Below, piece by piece: positions 42,282 through 50,796 of a DNA stretch of 64,000 bases. A model generated the notes under the pieces. It was not told where the DNA came from, ran no database searches, and was given only the letters and a program-made list of their open reading frames with translations. Source of the stretch: AWTP1-13 sp050248715 (GTDB lineage Bacteria; Pseudomonadota; Alphaproteobacteria; Rhizobiales; Hyphomicrobiaceae); assembly GCA_050248715.1 (NCBI GenBank), contig JBFWRV010000031.1, positions 1-64,000 on the forward strand. Direction: 5' to 3'. The translations under genes and the position numbers were made by a program. Within the stretch, counting starts at the first letter, position 1; each line of letters begins with the position of its first letter.

Positions 42282-42940
42282 AGGTTGCCGCTGCCATCGT
42301 GGCACTTGCGCACTACGCTGACGCGCTGGATCTTCCCGACGGTTACGGCGCCGCGTTTTGCCTGCGTGCCTTTGTCAAGGCGCTGTCCCCGGCAGGTTCG
42401 CAAACGGTCGATAGATTCGCAAAGTCGTGTTCTCTTCTACGCTTTCCGGACTCTCGCGAGCCTCCGCTCCTTGGGGAACTATTGCCCTCGCTGGAGTCGC
42501 TCGCGCAACTCCTCGAGGACATTGCGAAGCCCGAAATCCTCACCGATCTAAAACAGCTCCTCGCCGTGATCCGTGACCATCGCGATATACCCATCGCTGG
42601 ATTCGAATCTGCTATTGTTAAGCATGTGGCGTCAGCGTCCAAAGGGCAATCCAAGAAGGGCGTGACACCAATGGACCAGCCTCTGGTTGACGACTATCTA
42701 GCAAGATTGGAAGCCTCGCTGGGCGATGACGCTGCGTTCCGAGCTTTGTTCCGTGAAATCGAGACCGACAGGCGCGTGACCAAGGTCGAAGCGGTGGAGC
42801 TTGCGACGCGCTTTCTAGGCCCAACGCCACCGAGCACTTCTCGCCCTAAGGCTTTGCAGCGGGTGCTTCACCGCCATCAGAAGCTCATGGATTTCAAGCG
42901 GTCGTCCGAATCGATCCGCCGCGGGCGCTCAGCGGCCTGA
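42278..42940 (+). CDS. Unrecognised partner of the membrane ParA-like ATPase
   Basis: The protein has 220 residues with a GTG start in the GTGA overlap, so the two are translated together. The N-terminal half is helical (VAAAIVALAHYADALDLPDG, CLRAFVKALS, LGELLPSLESLAQLLEDIAK), with a Cys-containing segment (FAKSCSLLRFP). A linker follows, then a second charged helical part (DYLARLEASLGDDAAFRALF), ending in a basic tail (KRSSESIRRGRSAA) that might bind nucleic acid or lipid. There is no similarity that I can name and no enzyme motif. It shares the low GC of the ATPase gene. Confidence 0.75.
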   Translation: MKVAAAIVALAHYADALDLPDGYGAAFCLRAFVKALSPAGSQTVDRFAKSCSLLRFPDSREPPLLGELLPSLESLAQLLEDIAKPEILTDLKQLLAVIRDHRDIPIAGFESAIVKHVASASKGQSKKGVTPMDQPLVDDYLARLEASLGDDAAFRALFREIETDRRVTKVEAVELATRFLGPTPPSTSRPKALQRVLHRHQKLMDFKRSSESIRRGRSAA

Positions 42941-43137
42941 TTCGGGCGCACCGCGGCTCGTGCAGGCCGAGGCCGCTGCGGTTCCGCGAAGCGTTATTGC
43001 TCGCCTCAATAGTTTTTGCCGTCTTCATCATCTCGCCCAGTGCACGACGCACCCACCGCCGCTAGGCAGGCGCCCTTCTGCATCCGCACCCATGTCGTAG
43101 CTTGACCGCGCGCGCAAAGCGAGACACGGTTTTGCTC

Positions 43138-43569
43138 ATGACGAAGCTGCCGCCCGCGCGTGCCGACACGACGGAGGCCTTCCTGGCCGAGGCCGGGCCC
43201 CGGCTCGCCGACCTTTGCACGGCCTGCGGAGCCTGCTTCGAGGCCTGCCCGATGGTCGATCACCTGGGGTTGCGCAGCTCCGATCCCGAGGCCGTGACCG
43301 CGGGCCTGCGCATGCTGGCGACCGGGGCAGCGGCACTTGCCGAAACCGTCAAGTGGACCGCGGCCTGCGCCAAGAGCGGCCTGTGCGTTTCCGCGTGCCC
43401 CGAGAAGGCGGCAGGCCTCAACGCCATGCTGCTCGTCCGCATTGCGCGCCAGCGCGCCATCAACGACACCAAGCAGGTATCCATCAAGCCGGACCCCGCC
43501 CTTTTTCCGCGCGTGAAGATCTTTGCGCGCCTGCAGCTCACCGACGAGGAGCTCGGCAAATGGCTGTAG
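43138..43569 (+). CDS. HdrC-like iron-sulfur protein
   Basis: The protein has 143 residues from ATG 43138. The first ferredoxin-type motif is CTACGACFEACP. The second reads CAKSGLCVSACP, where the expected second Cys is Ser, so that cluster may be a [3Fe-4S] type or Ser-ligated. The layout (two motifs in an all-helical domain) matches the HdrC/GlpC-like subunit that passes electrons to a CCG-domain protein. Its stop overlaps the start of that protein by ten bases. Confidence 0.85.
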   Translation: MTKLPPARADTTEAFLAEAGPRLADLCTACGACFEACPMVDHLGLRSSDPEAVTAGLRMLATGAAALAETVKWTAACAKSGLCVSACPEKAAGLNAMLLVRIARQRAINDTKQVSIKPDPALFPRVKIFARLQLTDEELGKWL

Positions 43570-44420
43570 TCGACAATCGCATCACGTTCTGGTTTGGCTG
43601 CAACATGCTGCGGCACGCCGAGATGATCCGCCTGTCGATCATGCTGCTCGAGCGTGCGGGCTACGACGTGAGCGCGGCAGGCGGGCCGTCCTACTGCTGC
43701 GGCACGACCTTCGACAATCAACTGCACGCGGCCAGCACCATGGCCGCGCGGACGGTCGCGAGCTTCAACGCGGCGGCCGAGAGTGAAGGTCGCGGAACTG
43801 TCGTCACGTGGTGCCCGTCGTGCCATATGCACATGTCGGACATCATGGCACCCGGCAACGCCGCGGCGTTCGACATCACGCACATCACGGAGCTGCTGGC
43901 CGACAACGTCGACCGGATCGCTCCCCTGCTGCAGGTGCCCGTCAAGCGGCGCGTGCTGCTGCACCGGCATGCGGGCTTTGCCGCCACGCACGTACCGGTC
44001 AACGACCGCGTCGCCGCTCTGCTCGGCCGCATCGCCGGCCTGGAGCTTGTCGAGGGTCCCGCCGTGCCCGCCCACATGTGCAGCTCGCTGGTGCCCGTTC
44101 CCGGTGCGCTTGCCGCCGCCGCCGAGGCGACATGGGCCGCAGCGCGTGCGGCCAAGTGCGATACGGTCTGCACGATCTTCCACTCCTGCCACCGCGAGCT
44201 CTCGGCACTGGAAGGCCGGGACGGCCTGCAGGTGAGGAACTGGGTGCAGCTGGTGGCCGAGGCCATGGGCGTGGAGGCGAGCGACGCCTATCGCAGCTGG
44301 CGCAACGGCGGAGCGCCCGACATCGCCGCCATCGAGCGCGCCGATCCGGAGAAGTACAAGCGGCTCATCGAACCCGAGTTGCGCCGCCCGCCCCCGCTGC
44401 CACCTGCCGCGCGGGGCTGA
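43560..44420 (+). CDS. HdrB-like CCG-domain protein
   Basis: The protein has 286 residues from ATG 43560. The N-terminal CCG motif is intact: FGC at about residue 13, then CCG about 31 residues later (SYCCGTTF), then WCPSC 37 residues on. The C-terminal CCG motif is degraded: the expected first Cys is missing in LLHRHAGF, only one Cys is left in HMCSSL, and the last pair is reduced to FHSC. In heterodisulfide reductase HdrB the two CCG motifs bind non-cubane clusters for disulfide reduction; here one site is probably lost. The adjacent flavoprotein may be the electron donor. Confidence 0.82.
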   Translation: MAVVDNRITFWFGCNMLRHAEMIRLSIMLLERAGYDVSAAGGPSYCCGTTFDNQLHAASTMAARTVASFNAAAESEGRGTVVTWCPSCHMHMSDIMAPGNAAAFDITHITELLADNVDRIAPLLQVPVKRRVLLHRHAGFAATHVPVNDRVAALLGRIAGLELVEGPAVPAHMCSSLVPVPGALAAAAEATWAAARAAKCDTVCTIFHSCHRELSALEGRDGLQVRNWVQLVAEAMGVEASDAYRSWRNGGAPDIAAIERADPEKYKRLIEPELRRPPPLPPAARG

Positions 44421-44760
44421 GCAGGCCTTCCGGGACCCGGTTGGCGCCGAGGCCTTCCCACGCCGCGTCTGCCTGCGCCTTGCCGTGCCGGACGCGCTCG
44501 GAGGCAAGATCGCGCCATCACGCCAACCGGCGATTCAACTCCACACGACTGCCGCCGCACGCGATCGTCGGGCTGCGGAGCATGCAGACCCGACATGACT
44601 TCTCCGAGGCGATGTGGTACAGGCAATTGCGCTGCTCGCACGGGCCATTGCATTTGGGTTCGGGAGCACCAGCAGCGATCCGCCGAGGCTGAGCACGCGG
44701 GCAGCCGGGTGCTCAGGGGGCGGATCGAACCCGCGATGCATCAAACTTTTGAGCGATAGG
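44421..44760. other. No gene recognised
   Basis: About 340 bases between the HdrB-like gene and the flavoprotein. An in-frame upstream extension of the flavoprotein to 44614 exists but its composition is not convincing. No repeat copy seen. Confidence 0.4.
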
Positions 44761-45816
44761 ATGCCCACCCCGACGGGCAATTTGCCGACGCCCAATTTCG
44801 CCTACGATCCGGCGACGGACATCCGTGCGGGGCGCCGCCCTTTCCGCCGCGAGACCTACCGCCTCGAGTGCCCGGCGGGCGGCGACAAGCTGCTGATCCA
44901 CAACTACGGCCACGGCGGTGCCGGCATCACGATGGCGCTGGGCTGTGCGCTCGAGGTCCGCGACATGGTGCGGGATTCGGGCAAGGCCTCCGAGGGCACT
45001 GCTGTCGCCGTACTCGGAGGTGGCGTCATGGGACTGACGGTGGCGACGCTGCTCAAGGAGATGAAGCTCGACGTGCGCATGTACGCCACGAGCTTCACCG
45101 ACACGGTCTCCGACATCGCCGGAGGCCAATGGTCGCCGTCGATCGTCAAGTATAAGGAGACGGCGCCCGGCAAAAAGCGTTTCGAGCGCATCCTCTGCCG
45201 CGCATTCCGTGGCTATCAGGCCATGATCAATCAAGGCTACGGCGTCTCGGAGATGCCGAACTATGTGCATACGAAAACTGATGGTTTCAAGAAGGTTCCC
45301 GAGGACCTTATCAAGCCCGTGCCCGTGCCAAGCCTGCCGTTCGATGGACACAACGGATTGTCCGGATGGAGGTACGACACGCTGATGATCGAGCCGCCCA
45401 TCTTCTTGGGCCGGCTGCGGCGCGATCTGTGCGGCCAGTGCGTTCCCATGAACCGGCAGGCATTCTCGTCACCCCGGCAGATATCGGATCTCGCGGAGCC
45501 TATCGTCGTCAACTGCACGGGTCTCGGATCGCGTGAAATCTGGCCCGATCCAAACCTGGTGCCGAGGCAGGGGCAGCTCGTTTTCCTGCAACCGCAACCG
45601 CACCTGCAATATCTCTACAGCGGCATGCGGCAAGGCGGCTACATCTTTTCCCGCAAAGACGCCGTCGTCGTCGGTGGAACCGATGACGTGATCGACGATG
45701 ACAACAAGAACCCGACCAAGTGTGCGCGGTTCATCGCTGCCCACCAAGCCGCGTTTGCGGGTCGGATGACATGGGTCAGGTCGCTTATACTCCCCCGTTA
45801 TTTCGTCAGGAAGTAG
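44761..45816 (+). CDS. D-amino-acid-oxidase-like FAD oxidoreductase with permuted motif order
   Basis: About 351 residues from ATG 44761. The motif HNYGHGGAGITMALGCALEV, which closes the FAD site at the C-terminus of D-amino-acid oxidases, is at residues 47-66. The Rossmann motif VAVLGGGVMGLTVATLL comes after it, at about 81-97. Then DTVSDIAGGQWSPS, PIVVNCTGLGSREIWPD, GQLVFLQ and the substrate-side YIFSRKDAVVVGGTDD follow, and the protein ends soon after NPTKCARFIAAH. I recall bacterial homologues with the same permuted order, so the start is probably right. The substrate may be a D-amino acid or another amine. It lies 340 bases after the HdrC/B-like pair and could feed electrons to it. Confidence 0.82.
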   Translation: MPTPTGNLPTPNFAYDPATDIRAGRRPFRRETYRLECPAGGDKLLIHNYGHGGAGITMALGCALEVRDMVRDSGKASEGTAVAVLGGGVMGLTVATLLKEMKLDVRMYATSFTDTVSDIAGGQWSPSIVKYKETAPGKKRFERILCRAFRGYQAMINQGYGVSEMPNYVHTKTDGFKKVPEDLIKPVPVPSLPFDGHNGLSGWRYDTLMIEPPIFLGRLRRDLCGQCVPMNRQAFSSPRQISDLAEPIVVNCTGLGSREIWPDPNLVPRQGQLVFLQPQPHLQYLYSGMRQGGYIFSRKDAVVVGGTDDVIDDDNKNPTKCARFIAAHQAAFAGRMTWVRSLILPRYFVRK

Positions 45817-45844
45817 CTTCCTCGCATTGTCGGAGGACACGCAC

Positions 45845-47527
45845 ATGCAAAGAGCGCATTTTCGTTGTTTGCGTACCGACGCTCGGCGGTCGTTGGTTGC
45901 GGCCCTGGTCGTGGGACTTGCGGTGCCGGTCGTCTCCGCTCCGGATGCCGCGCAGGGCCAAACAGTCCCTGCACAGCGGCCGGTCGCCGTGGATTGGCCG
46001 AGCGTGGCGCGTGATGCGCAGGCGCTGTCGCCCCATCTCACCACGCCGCCGCCAACCGTCAGTGCGAGGCAGCTCGACGAGGCGGGGCAAGAGCTCGGGC
46101 GCTACGCCGTCCAGGACAAGGAAGCGGTGCGACCGCTGGCCAACCTCAACACGTTCATGGCGCCCCAATATCCCGGCATCCAGGCGGTGCCGGTCCCGGT
46201 GCTGGCGCCAGTCGACACGGGCCGTTACCTGGTCGAATTCACGCGCACCGGCACCCTGGCGAGGGAGTCGGCGCCATCCTTCCTTGGCTCCGCGGTCACG
46301 AAGCTGCGGATCCTGCCCAAGACAACGGGCTACGACGCGATCCTGACCGTCAATCCAGAGTTGCTGCGCCGGCACCAGATTGCCAACGTCGATCTCGCGC
46401 AGGTCCACCTCGGCGGGACTGGCCTGCTCTATGAGTCGGGGGTCGACGGCGGGGCTGCCGGGAGTGACGAGCGCGGTGCGCGCGTGACCGACACTGATCT
46501 GCAGGCGCTGTATCCCGATCTGCGGCGCCACGTCGGCGCGGATGATGTCACCTATAATTTCACCAAGTACGGCGTGCCCTACTTCGCGAGCCTCCCCTGC
46601 CAGGGAGAGAGCTGGCCCAAGGCCAAAGTGGTGCCGTGCTCTCAAGCCGACCCGATCCTGCGGGCCGTGCTGCTCGACTTGCGCCTGATCGGCGGCGCGC
46701 CGCGCTCGCTGGAGCGTCGCGGCGAGGCGGACGTGCCGCGTCCGCCGACCGTGAGCCCCAACTTCAAGTTCTATGCCCCGGGCAATCTCCTGCCGGGCAC
46801 CAGCCAGGACAAGCTGGGCGGGGTGACAGAAAAGAAGCGCTGGGGTCCGGCCGACCTCGTATTTCCCATCAAGCTGCCTTCGGCCTTCGCCAACTCGCAG
46901 CTGTTCATGCACGCCGGAAATTGCCACAACCAGAAAATTCAACTGGGCAACGGGCGGTACAAGTGCCGGCAGAACCCGGGAAAGATTCTCGAAGACCGGG
47001 AAAACCACGCCGAAAACTATAGCTTCCCGTGGCGCGATACGTACTGCGAAGTGCGCGATGAGCGGGATCGCGAGCCCAGGGACTGCCCCGCGCGGAAAAG
47101 GGCGCACGAAGGGCAGGACATCCGCCCGCGGGAGTGCGTGCTCGACGGGGGGCGCTGCAAGATCGATCTGTTCGACGTGGTGGCGGTTACGACCGGCGAA
47201 GCCTGGTGGATGCCCACCAACCATCTGAAGCTCATCGCCCACGATGGCACCTCGCTCTACTACATGTACATGCATATGAGCCCCACTGCCCTCGCGCGCG
47301 CCGGCATGAGGCTTGGGGAGGCGGTCGACGTCACTCCGGGGCGAAAGGTGGGCGAGGTCGGCAACTGGCTGAAAACGGAGCCGGCTCGGACAACGGCGCA
47401 CCTGCACTTCGAGATCCGCAAGCAGACCGAGCCGTGCGGAAGCTATGGCTGCACGAGTTCCCCGTATTGGACGCTGGTCCTGGCCTATGAGCGGCTGATC
47501 AACATGCGGGGAACCGAGTTGCCGTGA
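45845..47527 (+). CDS. Secreted M23-family peptidase-like protein
   Basis: About 560 residues from ATG 45845. A signal peptide (SLVAALVVGLAVPVVSA) leads a long N-terminal region of unknown fold (about 40-370). The C-terminal third has the LytM/M23 metal-site pattern: HEGQD (HxxxD), YMHMSP and AHLHFEI (HxH). M23 enzymes cut peptide bridges in peptidoglycan. An unusual Cys-rich insertion (CEVRDERD, RDCPARK, RECVLDGGRC) splits the domain. All three metal ligands are present, so it may be active in the periplasm. A catalytic label is by motif only. Confidence 0.8.
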   Translation: MQRAHFRCLRTDARRSLVAALVVGLAVPVVSAPDAAQGQTVPAQRPVAVDWPSVARDAQALSPHLTTPPPTVSARQLDEAGQELGRYAVQDKEAVRPLANLNTFMAPQYPGIQAVPVPVLAPVDTGRYLVEFTRTGTLARESAPSFLGSAVTKLRILPKTTGYDAILTVNPELLRRHQIANVDLAQVHLGGTGLLYESGVDGGAAGSDERGARVTDTDLQALYPDLRRHVGADDVTYNFTKYGVPYFASLPCQGESWPKAKVVPCSQADPILRAVLLDLRLIGGAPRSLERRGEADVPRPPTVSPNFKFYAPGNLLPGTSQDKLGGVTEKKRWGPADLVFPIKLPSAFANSQLFMHAGNCHNQKIQLGNGRYKCRQNPGKILEDRENHAENYSFPWRDTYCEVRDERDREPRDCPARKRAHEGQDIRPRECVLDGGRCKIDLFDVVAVTTGEAWWMPTNHLKLIAHDGTSLYYMYMHMSPTALARAGMRLGEAVDVTPGRKVGEVGNWLKTEPARTTAHLHFEIRKQTEPCGSYGCTSSPYWTLVLAYERLINMRGTELP

Positions 47528-47563
47528 TCCGCGGGCGCACGGCTCAGGTTGGGCGCGGGCGTT

Positions 47564-48787
47564 TCATCGGGCGTAGCCGGGGGGCACCTTCTGCCAGGGA
47601 TAGCCCCTGCGCCCCTTCTGGAGCCCATGCTCGAAGAGCTTGTTCATGTAGGCAGTGTCGAAGGGGCCCGGGTAGGTTTGCCTGAAATCCTGGCCGATGA
47701 GGGCGAGGTTGAATTCGACTTCGTCGCGCTGGGTGGTCGTGTAGATGCGATAGATGTCGCCGACGCCGTGGCTGGCGATCATCGTCTCGATGGCGCGGCC
47801 GGCGATGGCGAGCGTCTTGCGCTCCACCTTCTCTGGCTCGGGCGACGCGCGGCCATTGCGGATCAGGTAGGCCGTCGGACGCGCGCCGGCATCGTCGCGC
47901 TGCAGCATGCTGGCGAGCTGCAGCGACGGCGGGTAGAGGAAAATCTGCGAGACGGTGCCGCCATCGACATGCATTTCCTGGTGCTTGGCCTGGTCGAGCA
48001 TGACGTCGATCATGACCGGCGGGAACATGCCCGGTATGGCGGCCGAAGCAAGCAGCACCTTGCGCACGAGATCGAGCCGCTTGGGGTGGCCGCTGTTGGC
48101 GATCGCGCCGATGTTCCAGATGACGAGCTTGCCCGTGTCGAGGTTGGTCGTCGAGATCAGCAGCAGGCGTCCCTTGTCGTACTCCTGGGCGATGCGGTCG
48201 AGAATCTTCGCGTCGAGGTACTTGTTGATGGACTTGGCGAGCGAGGTGTTGTCCATCAGGGCGTCGTTGTTGACGGCGGACAGCAGGGAGCGCTTGGAGG
48301 CGATGACATCGCCGGGCTTGGTCTCGGTGTAGATTTTCTTCAGCGCCCAGTCGTACTCGCTGCCGAGGAAGGCGAAGGGCGCAGCGAGTGCGCCGGTGCT
48401 GGTGCCCGTCACGATCTTGAACTGGGGACGGTTGCCCCGCTGGGTCCAGCCCACGAGCACTCCGGCGCCGAAGGCGCCGTTCTCCTGTCCGCCCGAGAGC
48501 GCCAGCATGCTGTTGGAGAGCTTCGGCCATTCGCGCGTCAGCGACTGCCAGATCTCTTCCTTGAGGGCGTCCCCGTCGTCGCCGTCGAAGCGGGCGTTGG
48601 GAATGCGCAGGAAGGAGACCGCGCCGGCGCCCGACGGCACGGCGTCCAGCCGGGTGGCGGATGCGCTGCAGCCTGCGAGCCACGGACCTATGCAGCCCAC
48701 GACAAGAAGCAGCAGTGCCTGGCGCGCGCGCGATCGAATGACATTCCCCCATTTTTTCAACGGCCTAATCGCAGACTTTGGCCACAT
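47564..48787 (-). CDS. Patatin-like phospholipase lipoprotein
   Basis: The protein has 407 residues. A leader with a lipobox (LLLLVVGCIGPWLAGC) indicates lipid anchoring. The oxyanion loop is GGQENGAFGAGV, the nucleophile elbow GTSTGAL, and the catalytic Asp is in VDGG. This is the Ser-Asp dyad of patatins. It probably acts on phospholipids at the cell envelope. It lies tail to tail with the M23 gene. Confidence 0.92.
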   Translation of the reverse strand: MWPKSAIRPLKKWGNVIRSRARQALLLLVVGCIGPWLAGCSASATRLDAVPSGAGAVSFLRIPNARFDGDDGDALKEEIWQSLTREWPKLSNSMLALSGGQENGAFGAGVLVGWTQRGNRPQFKIVTGTSTGALAAPFAFLGSEYDWALKKIYTETKPGDVIASKRSLLSAVNNDALMDNTSLAKSINKYLDAKILDRIAQEYDKGRLLLISTTNLDTGKLVIWNIGAIANSGHPKRLDLVRKVLLASAAIPGMFPPVMIDVMLDQAKHQEMHVDGGTVSQIFLYPPSLQLASMLQRDDAGARPTAYLIRNGRASPEPEKVERKTLAIAGRAIETMIASHGVGDIYRIYTTTQRDEVEFNLALIGQDFRQTYPGPFDTAYMNKLFEHGLQKGRRGYPWQKVPPGYAR

Positions 48788-48926
48788 GAGGGAAATGGCA
48801 GGGCGATCCCGGGTCAGCTTGCGGCGATCGGGTGCAAGCGCTGCTGTAGGATTGGCCGCGGATCGGCGGCACGGCCGTCATGCGTGGCGCTCTCGCGCCC
48901 CTGCGGGCCGGCCGGTTGCGCTTTGA

Positions 48927-49778
48927 TCAGCGCGCGTCGATGCCGAGCTTCACGAAGTGCTGGAGGGGCGGCTCCGTCGTCAGGCACGCGCTGGTTGGGA
49001 TAACGCGTGTGCTGGCGTCATAGGAAAGACGCGAGACGAAAACGAGACCTGGCGCATCGGGCATCTCGGCCGCATCGGTGTGGCACCAGCGGTCGTCGTC
49101 CGCGGCCAAGGATGCGCTTGGCCGCTGCGGCAGGGTTACAAGCTCTTGGGCAGCGAGCGGCGGGTGCGCGACCTCGGCCGACAGAGGCTGCAGCCGCGAT
49201 ACCTTCACCGGGCTCGGAACAGGCTTGGGCGCCGGCTTGGCCACGGCCGCTGCGCCGGCGCGGACAAACGGTGGCGGCGCCGGCTTGGACCGCGGCGCTT
49301 CCTCCTCAGCCTCGTCCGCGGTCAGCGACTTGTGCGGTGGCGGAGGTGCATGGGCCGGGCCTCCAAGGCCGCGGGGAGCCGCCTGTGCGCCCGGTGGCAG
49401 GGCCGCGGCGATCGTTGCCGTGCCGGTCTTGCCGTCGTCGGCCTGCCAGAAGAACTTGTGCCCGTCCTGCTGCACGCGCATGCAGTTGGGCTTGGCATCC
49501 AGCCAGTTGAACCAGCGCTGGCAGAGTTTGCCGTTCTCCACCCACCAGCGCCCGCGGTCTTTCTCGGTGCCGAGGATGTAGGCGAGAACTCCGGCTTGGC
49601 CCGACATCGTGCCGTTGCCGTGAAAGGTGATGGGAATTGCAATTCCAAGCGGCGTGTCGAGATTGACGGTACGGCCCATCACCGTGTGCTTGAGGGTGTC
49701 GCCCTCGAGCGCAACGCGCTCGGCCTGGACCGGCCAGCCGGCGCAGAGACAAGCAGCAAGCAACGCGTGCCGACGCAT
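48927..49778 (-). CDS. Secreted protein with a proline/alanine-rich linker
   Basis: About 283 residues from ATG 49778. The signal peptide (MRRHALLAACLCAGWPVQAE) is followed by a small domain with two Cys (LCQRWFNWLDAKPNCMRV) that resembles lipocalin-like periplasmic domains of DUF995 type (GRWWVENGKLCQRW). After it comes a long linker rich in Pro, Ala and Lys and a C-terminal region with two more Cys (WCHTDAA, TSACLTT). Function unknown. Confidence 0.75.
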   Translation of the reverse strand: MRRHALLAACLCAGWPVQAERVALEGDTLKHTVMGRTVNLDTPLGIAIPITFHGNGTMSGQAGVLAYILGTEKDRGRWWVENGKLCQRWFNWLDAKPNCMRVQQDGHKFFWQADDGKTGTATIAAALPPGAQAAPRGLGGPAHAPPPPHKSLTADEAEEEAPRSKPAPPPFVRAGAAAVAKPAPKPVPSPVKVSRLQPLSAEVAHPPLAAQELVTLPQRPSASLAADDDRWCHTDAAEMPDAPGLVFVSRLSYDASTRVIPTSACLTTEPPLQHFVKLGIDAR

Positions 49779-50083
49779 AGACAACAGTTCCCCCGGTAGC
49801 TTCGACAGCACTGGGCCCTACATAACTGCCCTAAGCGGCTGGATTGCGGCTCGATTTTGATCCGCCCGCCATGATTTGGGCTGCTTAGTGCATCGGCAAC
49901 TATCGAGACTTCGCTACGAGCAGCAGCAACCCCTACAGGACAAACCTTGCGAGAGTGTGAGCAAATTCCGCGCAAATGCACCGATCTCGGCAGCGTTCGG
50001 AGAACAATGACGGCGAGCGACAGCGGCCCTCTGGTGCGTCTCGGTCTTCGCCAGCCGCGACTGCGCGTCGCCCGCGCAAGATG
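49779..50083. other. No gene recognised
   Basis: About 300 bases with lower GC near 49820-49960. Probably the promoter region of the secreted-protein gene at 48927-49778. Confidence 0.4.
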
Positions 50084-50491
50084 TCAATGTCGGACCGGGC
50101 GGTGCTGGTCATCGTTCATGCAATCCTCCTGCCTGGTCAGCGCTTCGCCGAGCATTCCCGCCTGCTCGGCGCCGGCGCAGAAGGAGACACGGAAGCCGTC
50201 AGGCGTCGCCAGGCTGATGATGATCGACTCGGGCTCCGAGCCCAGGTGCAGTTGCCAGTCGCCCAGCGGATAGACCTGGCGCAACTCGGGATTGCCCGTG
50301 CGCCGGCGCAGCGCCGCCTCGATCATGGAGGGGAGCGTCATCAGCAGCATGCTCAGGCATTCCTGCGGCAGCTGAAGGGCCACGGGCTCACCGGCATGGT
50401 CGGTGAAGCCGATCTCCACGTGCTTGCCGGACCGGCACACGGAGAAGTGCGTGAGCGCGTTCATGCCGAGGCGCCGCGCGCGTTCAGACAT
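50084..50491 (-). CDS. Hypothetical protein
   Basis: The protein has 135 residues from ATG 50491, with GGGAG nine bases before. It reads as a compact alpha/beta domain: NALTHFSVCRSGKHVEIGFT, PQECLSMLLMTLPSMIEAAL, then YPLGDWQLHLGSEPESIII and FRVSFCAGAEQAGMLGEAL. I do not recognise the family. No signal peptide. Confidence 0.65.
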   Translation of the reverse strand: MSERARRLGMNALTHFSVCRSGKHVEIGFTDHAGEPVALQLPQECLSMLLMTLPSMIEAALRRRTGNPELRQVYPLGDWQLHLGSEPESIIISLATPDGFRVSFCAGAEQAGMLGEALTRQEDCMNDDQHRPVRH

Positions 50492-50796
50492 AAGGGCATC
50501 TCCCGGTGCTGTGGTCGCAACGGTCGGTCCGGTTCGGGATGGAAGCGAGCCGTCGCAGGTGCATGCCGAGTTAAAGCAAAACTTGACTAATGGAGTCAAG
50601 AATACGGGGCAGCGCTGATCGACCCTCAGACATGGGCGAGACGGGCGATGGGCCGCTGCTATTTGGCGACCGGGCTGCGGCAGTCGCTCCCCGACGCAGT
50701 CTCGACAGGCCCTGGAGAGGTCCATCCTTGCTTTCGAGCATGCCCTTTGTTGACGCATAGGGTAAGCTGGCCGCCGGACATCCAGGGAGCAGACCC
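50492..50796. other. Intergenic region, nothing recognised
   Basis: About 305 bases between divergent genes. An AT-rich patch lies near 50570-50600. No repeat copy seen. Confidence 0.4.

Noticed and set aside
41049..42940. Chromosome-partition parAB locus
   Set aside because: The partner lacks ParB motifs, no parS-like GTTTCAC site was seen, and the ATPase has an N-terminal membrane helix.
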